Shown here: positions 56,482 to 64,000 of the stretch, in pieces | Layout: each line of letters opens with the position of its first letter | Position numbering within the stretch: the stretch's first letter is position 1 | Assembly: GCA_020744425.1 (NCBI GenBank) | Contig: JAGMUV010000017.1 | Coordinates: 1,302,001 to 1,366,000, forward strand | Reading direction: 5' to 3' | DNA from: Dactylonectria macrodidyma | Taxonomy: Eukaryota > Ascomycota > Sordariomycetes > Hypocreales > Nectriaceae | Length of the DNA: 64,000 nt | Translations under genes and position numbers: made by a program | The notes under the pieces: generated by a model | The model's input: only the letters and a program-made list of their open reading frames with translations | What the model was told of the DNA's origin: nothing | Databases searched by the model: none

Positions 56482-58559
56482 TCATGTCATCATATCCCCA
56501 TCCTCATCCATCGCAGAAGAGCCGCCCATCGCAAGAACGACATCCGTATACGACTGACAAGGCGGAAACTCGGCCCGCCAGTACTCAAAAGAGTCGAGTG
56601 TCTTCTTGACACCGCTGTACCACCCAAAGGGCATCTCAAGGTTCGACCGCGCCGCTGCTAGCAAAAGGCAGCTCTCCTTCAGCTCGTTTCGAAGCTGCAG
56701 CCACAGCCCATGATGACGGTGTGTTAAGTGACAGTGTTGCAAGTAGTTGGAAGCATTGATCAGCCCTTTGTTGGCGAACTCCAGAATGGTTGGGCTGCAG
56801 CCGGGGACGTGGACGGCGGAGAAGATGAAAGGCCGATACATCAGCTCTAATACCCGATAGTAGCGTCCTCGACTGTAGTGTTGCCATTCGGTAGTTGCTG
56901 GCCGAGGGACGTCTGGGAAATTGATGTTTAGAGGAAGGTGCTCCCTCCACGTTTGAGCCTGCCTCTCGAACTCGGCCACGATGGGGATAAGCTCCTCGAG
57001 GGCAGCTTGAGAGGGCGACTCGATATATTCGAGAACCACCTCGGCAACCTTGTCTGTGATGCGCCGGAGGGCAATCTCCGAGAGAAAGAAATACCAGCTG
57101 TCTTCATCTCCTTCCGCCCAAACGTCCATGCCAGAGACAGCGTATTCCCCTCGAAGTGGGAGAGGATATCCTTCAGGCGAGCAAAGTTCCCCGAGAAATG
57201 GCGGGGAAATCGGAAGCTCCGCTAAAATCTCCCTGTTTTGTGTCAGAGCTCCAAGCGAAGGCTTAGAAGAAGGTCTGAGCCTACCGTTCCGATTTGAAGC
57301 ATGCCCAAAATAAGCTTGAGTTCATTTGAGACGTTCCATTAGGGGAATCTACCCTGCGCTTCAAGTCAGCTACATTCCCAATCTGCCTAAGAAGACGCGA
57401 AGAACATACTCGGTAGACACTAGCACCTGCATGGAGGACCCGGCGGCGTGGAACATTCGCAGTGCAGCCATAGGATTGATCGTATACATATGATAGATCC
57501 TATTGCAGTGTTAAACTCATATTTTGAAGATATCCGAACCAAGATAAGATGACGTACCCAGCAAGACAGAGGCACTGGACGGCGAGAGTACTATTACAGC
57601 TCAGAGCAGCTGCCAGTCTCTTCTCTGCTGCTGCGAAATAGCAATTTCCCATTCTTAGGCTTTCGAGTCTTGCAAAGTTCTCAGACGGGATATCGCTTGA
57701 CGGCCCCCCGGGAACAAACTCGGTTGCAACGGCACCAAGTGCGCATATCAGCAGCACAAGACACGTTTCGAGGTTGAACGTGGCTCCGTTCTCGTAGTAC
57801 TGCAGGCAATATTGCTCTACGAGGGGCCGATTGAGGATGGGGTTCTTTACATGGACCCTTGTGAAGAACTGCTCTACTAGCTGCTCAATGTCTAACCGTT
57901 CGGTGGAGATGTAGGTTGAGCCGCGTTGTATAGTCAAGAGATCGCTCGGTGACCGTTCTCTATTGAAGGCATCATTAAGATGAGTAAGTGCCTTCGCGCC
58001 GTTGAAGTCAAGGAATGAGGATTGCCGCAGCGAGGACAGAGAATTCTGGAAGACGGGCCATTGCAGGATTCTGTCGGTACCAACTCTGTAGTTGACGTCA
58101 AGGTTGAGCCGCCAGACAGCCGAGCTCGGACTTGGCGACGGATGATCCAGTTCAAGGTCGACCTCTGGCAGCAGAGGCGGGACGCGCGATTGACTTGCTT
58201 GTGACCGCGAGGAAGAAGCACTGGCGGAGGGGCTTACATGCATCTCTCTAACCAGATTCTCGATGACCGATAACCGATCAAGGATCTGCAGGCTTGCAGG
58301 ATCGAACGATGATGCATCACGAGCGTCGTACCGGCACTGCCCCCCAATTTGTCGGCAAAAGGAGCAAATTGGCCTTGCATTATCACTAGAAGAGGGGTAT
58401 TCACGTCAGTGTCCTTTGGAAACGTTAAACATAATGAAGCGATCCATCATCCGATACTTACCACTTCTTCTTCCGCTCTCGGCATGTGGAGCATGCAGTA
58501 ACAGCCCTTCGTCTTGGATAGCCGGTTCTCGGGAGGGTTCGGCGGCCCTCGTCTCCCAT
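56482..58559 (-). CDS. Zn2Cys6 transcription factor, candidate regulator of the sugar-use genes
   Basis: Five exons are predicted: 58462-58559, 57558-58385, 57410-57499, 57285-57353 and 56482-57232, giving 611 residues. Cysteines 23, 26, 33, 40, 43 and 50 form the binuclear zinc cluster; the first intron splits the third cysteine codon. A short helical linker (LQILDRLSVIENLVREM) looks like a dimerisation coiled coil. The middle homology region follows and includes an FKSEREILAELP block typical of fungal regulators. It lies directly after the GH3 gene on the opposite strand and near the sugar transporter, so a pathway-specific role is plausible but not shown. Confidence 0.9.
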
Positions 58560-59470
58560 TGAGGCTAGATGACGAAAGGCTCAATTCTCTGAGAAATATG
58601 AGTCCGATATATTTGGAAGAATGGGAGGGATGCCGTTGTTCGAAAATCCTTTTCTCGTGGTCTTAGGTCATTTTGGTTGCAAAGGCACACGAATGATCAA
58701 GTGGGGAGAGTCGCATCAAGTATTCGCAGCTTGGTCCTTCGCTGACTTCGGCCTTGAGTTCATAGAAATACAGGCCGCTGAGAGGTTTCAGTTGCGACCT
58801 CTCTTGAAGTTGTTGGCGTCAAGTGATCTGGTTGGGAAGCTCATCTAGACTTGGATGAAGTCTATTTCTGGCTCAGTGAGCGGGGTTGTCATGTGACTCT
58901 GCGACAGTATTGGGGGAGACCTGGGTGAACGAATGATGGATCTTTCCAACTTGACCAACTTCCATGTTTACTTGATTGAAGCTAAGACAATCGGTCAACC
59001 GACGGAATTAATCTGATCGCAGATGCAGGATTCGTTCACCTTGAAGTTTGCTTGTCCAATCGTGGAAGCACGAGGATGTGGGGTATTCGACATTGCCACT
59101 TCTCAGTTCTCACTCACTGCTATTGTACAGGTTTTCAAGCTGGGCGAATCAAAGGGACGAAAACGGTTGTAATAAACGCGACCAGGATGATTAAGTTTCG
59201 TTCAAATTGAATTAAAATCTCAACCAGATTTTCCTCTGATATTCGCCCATGTTGGGCGTTTTCAATCTATTCTCGACTGTCACAATGGAGGGTGGCTGGT
59301 TTCTTTGCCCCTTTAACTTCTTTTGAGATTTAAACGCACCTGCATCCTTGCTGCAGTGACTATCTACTCGGCGTAGCTCGATAAACCTCATGGCTAGGGA
59401 GATAGTCTTTTTGTTAATGAGAACATCTGGCTAGACCTTGGTCTGGTGGCGTTGCTGCGGTGGTCGAGAA
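58560..59470. other. intergenic region
   Basis: Promoter of the leftward regulator and 3' flank of the Sel1-repeat gene. A 75-codon ORF at 58,621 has no recognisable features. Confidence 0.5.
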
Positions 59471-62400
59471 TTATGGTAAGTCGCCAGCGGAAACGCCGAT
59501 TCGTTCGGCAGCCCCTTGATGCCCAAGTCCGCGAGCAGTCTCATACCAACTCCTTGCTGTTTCCAAGTTCGGAGTAGCGCCTATGCCAAACTCAAAGTAG
59601 CAGCCCATTAGAAAATAAGCGTCAGGAAGTCTGCTCCGCATAGCCCACTGTGCGAAGTTGAACGCAATCCCCTTGTCTCTTGGAACCACGCGGCCAGAGC
59701 CGAGTAAAAACCATCGACTCAAGCTAACTGCCGCCTCTGACAACCCTCTTCGAGCCGCAAGATGAAGGTAATGAACCGACTTTTCGGGATCAAATCGACA
59801 GCCGAACTCTTCCAGCTCGTGGCCAGACCCCATCGCCAACAGGGCCAGTGGAGATCCGAGGTACGCGCTCTTTGCGATATACGACCTTGCTAGAACCAGG
59901 TCGGTAGTCAATGAAGATTCCGGGATTTCAACCTCCGGAACTCGTCTGGCTATCAACATGCCATATATATATGCGCTGAGGGGCGCATCTTCATCGGCAG
60001 TATCTGCTGCTTGTTTAATCAAGGCTAATCCACGTGTTTCATCTTTGACTTGGTCGTGTTGTCCCAGTAAGTGCATCCAGCCTATGTAGAACTTGGCCGC
60101 GGAATCTCCCAGGGTCAAGGCATTCTGGTAACTCTCAAGAGCTAAGTCCCATTGTCCGGCCTCGCCCAATAACCAACCCATTTGGAAATGGGAGCGCCCA
60201 TGCCCAGATTCTGATGCTTGACGATAAGAATTAATAGCATCTGCTTTGTTCATGGTATATCCAAGTTGGCCGTACTCGAGACACCAGCCTCGTAAGTAGA
60301 GTGCCTCTGGATGTCCCTCATCGGATTGAGAAGATATAATATCCAGGGCGTCCACCTTCAGTTGAAGTTCAGATTCACGGGGACCTTGTGCGTTATTTTC
60401 AATGCCCCGAACTGTGTCAGCAACTTCCGCCCACATCACAACATCGCGAGCCCATTGTAGACACTCGCTGACATCTCCAGACCGAACAATATGATCGCGG
60501 TTTTTGACAAGAAGCTCTTCTCTTTGGAAGTCGCTCATGGGTATATTTTCGTCATCGCCTCTGGGGAACGTGTTGAAAAGCAGACTCCCTGCCTTGTCAA
60601 TGTTGGAGGACTTGTCAGCGAGCGGTTGAGATGGGGCTTGACGATGTCCAGAGAGAATGATATCCATGTATTCCGAAGCAGTCTCTAATTCGCTCTGAAG
60701 ATTTCTCTCGGCGCCACGCTGCGGTGATGATGCTCCTTGCTCGGAAGCCTGGCTGGCTGAGTCCATATCCAATGGCAGGTATCGAGAGATTTGAGCCATA
60801 GCCTGGTTGATGATGATCAAATGTTGTAGCACTGTCTCGTTTTGTTCATCTAGACAAGCGCTCATGTTCCAGTCTTGCAGACGGCTGCTGAAGGAAATAA
60901 TCAACGACTCGAGAGGCTTCGCATGAGCAACTGGTAGATTGGAACTTCCGTGTATCCAGCGGGAGATCTCACGATCGAGATTTTCTCCAATATTCATGAA
61001 AGTATCGGCGCCGTTGTCTTCCGAAAGCTCGCTCATATTCGAAAGTCTAGCCAGGTCGTCGCTGGAGCCCAAAACGGGAGAATCGGAGGAATGTTGGTCT
61101 TTTGTGTGGAAATCCCAGGGAAGCGCCATCAACGCCCATGAATGCAGGTGTTCAGCAATATGATCGTCTTGATCTGGCCGCACAGAGTTCTCTGGCCGCT
61201 TGCACAATGGGCATTGAACTGGTCTAGTGAGTTGTCTTCTGCTTAAACTCACAAGAACCGCGAGTTGAGAATCGATAAACTCGTCTCTGTGACAGGAGCT
61301 CATGTGCTGTTTCCAGTCTTGCTCGTGGTCAAATGCAAGATCTTCACTTAAGTCACTCTGGATGGTGCACTGATCGCAAACCCAGCGCTGGATGCTGTGT
61401 TGAGTGGAGATATGTTTGATCCACTCATCTTTTGTGCCGTAAAGCTTTTGGGAATCAGAGCATGCCTCGTATACACATGAGTACGGGCTTAAGTCTTGTG
61501 CAACATGTCCTCTGTGAACGACCAGTCAGGGACTAGGACTATTATGTTGTTTCTCATGATATGGGATAAAACAGAAGCGTACCTCCATCTCGATTTCAAT
61601 GAGTACTCTTCGGGGAGCACCTGTACGCAGTATGGGCATTGAAAGCTGCGCTCGTGAGCCGGGCATGGCGGGTAGTCTTGCTTGAAACCCGTTCGCGTCA
61701 CTTTTGTGACGATTGATTGTGTCTCTTTTGCCTTCGTTGGCAGAAGATTAGGTAAGACGAACTGAGATCCTAGTTCCGTCGCAGTCAAGGTCCGTATCGA
61801 CTCAACGTGCTGGGAAGACGGCTGATCAAGAGGTTTGGCGCTGTGGGGCTTCTGTACATTGAGGTCAACCCTAGTCGGCTGGGTAATGGATAGAAGTCGC
61901 GCTTCTGATACTGGTGAGCTGGCCACGATCCTAGAAACATCATTTTCGCGTTTCTCAGGGATAGCATCTTTGTCGAACATGCGCCGAGCATATATAATTC
62001 TGTTCCTTCTTGTGACATTGGTCTCAACGAGTCGTTGCTGGATCGGGGTAATTCGAGACGGGTCGAGAATCCACGCGCGGACCACTATTTGGACGGCTTT
62101 GGGAATTTTATTGATAGTTGACTGGCGACCAAGTTCGATGAATAGACGTTGCTCGTATGGGCCAACTTGAATCAGGAAGGAAAGGTGTTGCCTCAGTTCC
62201 ATGTACTCGTTGTTATCCATGTGAGACTGGAGATACTCATCGGCTTTGAGGTATCTTAGCTTTGCACCTGATTTTCTGATTGCGATAGACATCTTCACTA
62301 ATAGACTAAGGTTGGTTTTAATAAAGAATCTGGGACCGGAATCTTCAGAGAGCGGGGTTGCTGGTGAGGATGTCTTCGCCTTTCCTTCGGGCCCCTCGAT

Positions 62401-62841
62401 TGATAACTCGGACCACGGAGAATGAGTCGAGCTACCATCGGACTCGGAGGACTCGTCATCCGTTTCATTCCTATCGGCGGTGGGATCGTTGCCTGACGCC
62501 TTTTGCGCATCACCACCTAGATATTTTGAGTCCAAGTACGTCAAGTAATGTGGACTAGGTGAGTGTGGCGACTTACAGCTACGTGGGTACTCCTCTAAGG
62601 CCGAAAGCAAGCTATGAAGAAGACCCGAAATGATCTTCTGAATGTCAGGACGGTTCCTTAGCCGAAAATCGAGAGAGCTACGGCCCGTCTTCTGCGCTTT
62701 GAGACCATGCGACCACCAAGCAAAGTCAGCAGCACGATCTTCTAGCCAGTCGTGGTCAGATATGCCCGACTGATCGGCCAAATATGTAAATGTCGAGGCA
62801 CATTTCTCAGTGAGACGACACAGCTCATCTGTACAGTCCAT
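59471..62841 (-). CDS. fungal C2H2-like zinc-finger protein with C-terminal Sel1-type repeats
   Basis: Two exons are predicted, 61583-62841 and 59471-61511 (71-bp intron), giving 1099 residues. The order is an N-terminal helical region (about 1-95), an acidic/Ser-rich linker, a helical domain (about 170-300), and a Cys/His-rich module (about 385-535). The module has CPYC, a PYSC...C pair, WIKH...H, WVCDQC and a HIAEHLHSWALMALPW end, a combination often seen in fungal multidomain proteins with STAND-like or repeat partners. The last ~310 residues hold Sel1/TPR-like repeats with A-x4-Y-x2-A-x4-x-A and LG-x-G patterns. No P-loop is visible, so it is not itself a nucleotide-binding receptor. It shares a 394-bp promoter with the right-edge gene. 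Confidence 0.85.
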
Positions 62842-63235
62842 TTTCGAAAGTGTGAGAACCCATTTAGCTGAGCGTATGTGAAGATTATGTAGCCGTGTTG
62901 GAGTTGATTATGGAGGTTTCGAGCCTGAACTCCCCTCAACAGTGGTGGCCTCTGGCTTTTTTCGTTCTCGCAGCGGGGTTTTCTGAGTACCTGCGGCTAA
63001 TCACTGGCTTGTCAGTTGATGATGACTTTGAGGCTGAGCGATCGCGTCCACCAACCAAAGAGGAGTGTCACCCACCGGGATAATAAATAATCCCTGGAAT
63101 CCTAGCTAGTTCATTTCGGTATCTTTATGCGGCATTTTCCGCCCGGAATACTAAGGCTCATGTTGTCGATATATGACCTGCAGATGCGTGTGTCGAATGT
63201 CGGACGTTTGAACAAGATACCGCACCGCTGCGAAG
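62842..63235. promoter_or_regulatory. short divergent promoter
   Basis: 394 bp between two start codons facing away from each other. No clear TATA box was identified. The arrangement suggests co-expression of the Sel1-repeat gene and the edge gene. Confidence 0.45.
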
Positions 63236-64000
63236 ATGGACAAATGCTGGTTCGTTCTTCCCCAAACACATTACCCCCCTCCACAGGAGAATAGTGATAA
63301 TGGCGGATTCGGGCAAACTGGACCCATCTGTCTTGGCCATATCATCAAGGATCTCCGACACCTTGACCAGGTGATCAACCCGGGCGGCCCCGAACCATTC
63401 CCCCTTGATATGCCCATTTACCGCACCCGCCCCACCGATTTTGAATGGGAAGAAAATAAAGAACAGAACTTCGATATAGCCGCGACAGTCGATGTGCCTA
63501 TTGGAGCAGCGGCGGGTGTCACTGCTAAGGCATCGCTAGGGTTGGCTTTGAAGAAGACTGTCGGCAACTACTGGCAAATTGATCATCTAGACACCATGAT
63601 CGTACAGCCTACAAGAGCCTATATAAATCTGTGTCTGGCTAGCGCGCCCGTTGCCGAGTTCATAGAATCCATCAAGCTTGGTCCAACGTGGTCCATCTTC
63701 ATGATTACGGGCCTGAAGATCGTCCGTGGCAACTCTAGCCAAAAGATTTCTCACGGACGTGAGAGAGGTATTCGTGGAGGGCCAGGAGTGTAAGCACCTC
63801 AGAGTTCACTCCTAGCATTATTTCGTTCATTTCATCTGATACTGCCTAGAGGTGTTGCCGGCATCGCTGAAGTTACCACTGATGGTGGCATTTCGTCACA
63901 GCATTCCATCTCTGTGTCTGCAAAGTATACAAATGATTTCGTCTGGGCGGTGAGATTTTCGAAAATCGCGAAAGGGCTGTTTGTCAAGGACTGGAGGCAG
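63236..64000 (+). CDS. partial gene, candidate fungal gasdermin-like pore-forming protein (cut by right edge)
   Basis: Two exons are visible, 63236-63789 and 63850 to the edge, giving 235 residues so far with no signal peptide. The order is an N-terminal Pro-rich start, an ICLGHII segment, an Ala/Gly/Val-rich amphipathic stretch (about 82-105), YWQIDHLDT followed by IVQPTRAY, TWSIFMITGLKI, and VWAVRFSKIAKGLF. The alternating hydrophobic strands and the order of these blocks resemble the N-terminal pore-forming domain of gasdermins, including the fungal RCD-1/HET-Q1 group that triggers regulated cell death. This is an inference from layout, not a measured similarity; another uncharacterised fungal family is possible. 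The neighbouring zinc-finger/Sel1 gene could be a regulator. Confidence 0.45.

Overview
The window reads as nuclear DNA of a filamentous ascomycete (Pezizomycotina, most likely Sordariomycetes). The evidence is short GT-AG introns of 46-115 bp, dispersed 5S rRNA genes, and fungal-specific families: RTA1-like proteins, CFEM/Pth11-type receptors, Zn2Cys6 regulators, deuterolysin, an intracellular GH3 with PA14, and a Dit1-type isocyanide synthase. Species-level placement is not possible by eye. Exon borders were derived by reading frame and splice signals across the sequence and are predictions.

Layout. 0-5.4 kb: the 5' end of a membrane-protein gene running off the left edge, a decayed recombinase-like fragment, a 5S relic, an intact 5S gene and an RTA1-like gene. 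5.4-15.4 kb: a compact three-gene set resembling the yeast dityrosine module: a Dit1/PvcA isocyanide synthase, a CYP56-like P450 and a Dtr1-like MFS exporter. 15.7-16.8 kb: a seven-helix membrane protein. 17.5-23.4 kb: an almost intact Helitron with one 1677-codon Rep-helicase ORF and hairpin-forming inverted ends, lying directly against the 3' end of a secreted M35 metalloprotease (23.5-24.6 kb). 26.7-27.8 kb: an NmrA-like gene behind a 16-bp tandem-repeat promoter. 28.25-29.47 kb: a Pol III block of intron-containing tRNA-Ala(AGC) plus three tandem 5S genes.

31-45 kb: an intronless zinc metalloprotease carrying three H-type lectin repeats, a single-pass surface protein, a coiled-coil nuclear-type protein, a second RTA1-like gene, a CFEM-domain seven-helix receptor and a Zn2Cys6/AT-hook regulator. 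45.5-47.6 kb: peroxisomal acyl-CoA oxidase with a C-terminal SKL. 47.9-48.8 kb: a shortened Pth11-like membrane protein. 50.6-58.6 kb: a sugar-use unit with an MFS sugar transporter and a cytosolic GH3-PA14 beta-glucosidase sharing a divergent promoter with CreA-type motifs, followed by a Zn2Cys6 regulator.

59.5-64 kb: a 1099-residue zinc-finger/Sel1-repeat protein arranged head to head with a gene cut by the right edge. The partial product has an order of features reminiscent of fungal gasdermin-like pore formers. This pair, the isocyanide-type cluster, the Helitron and the lectin-metalloprotease are the most interesting parts of the window.
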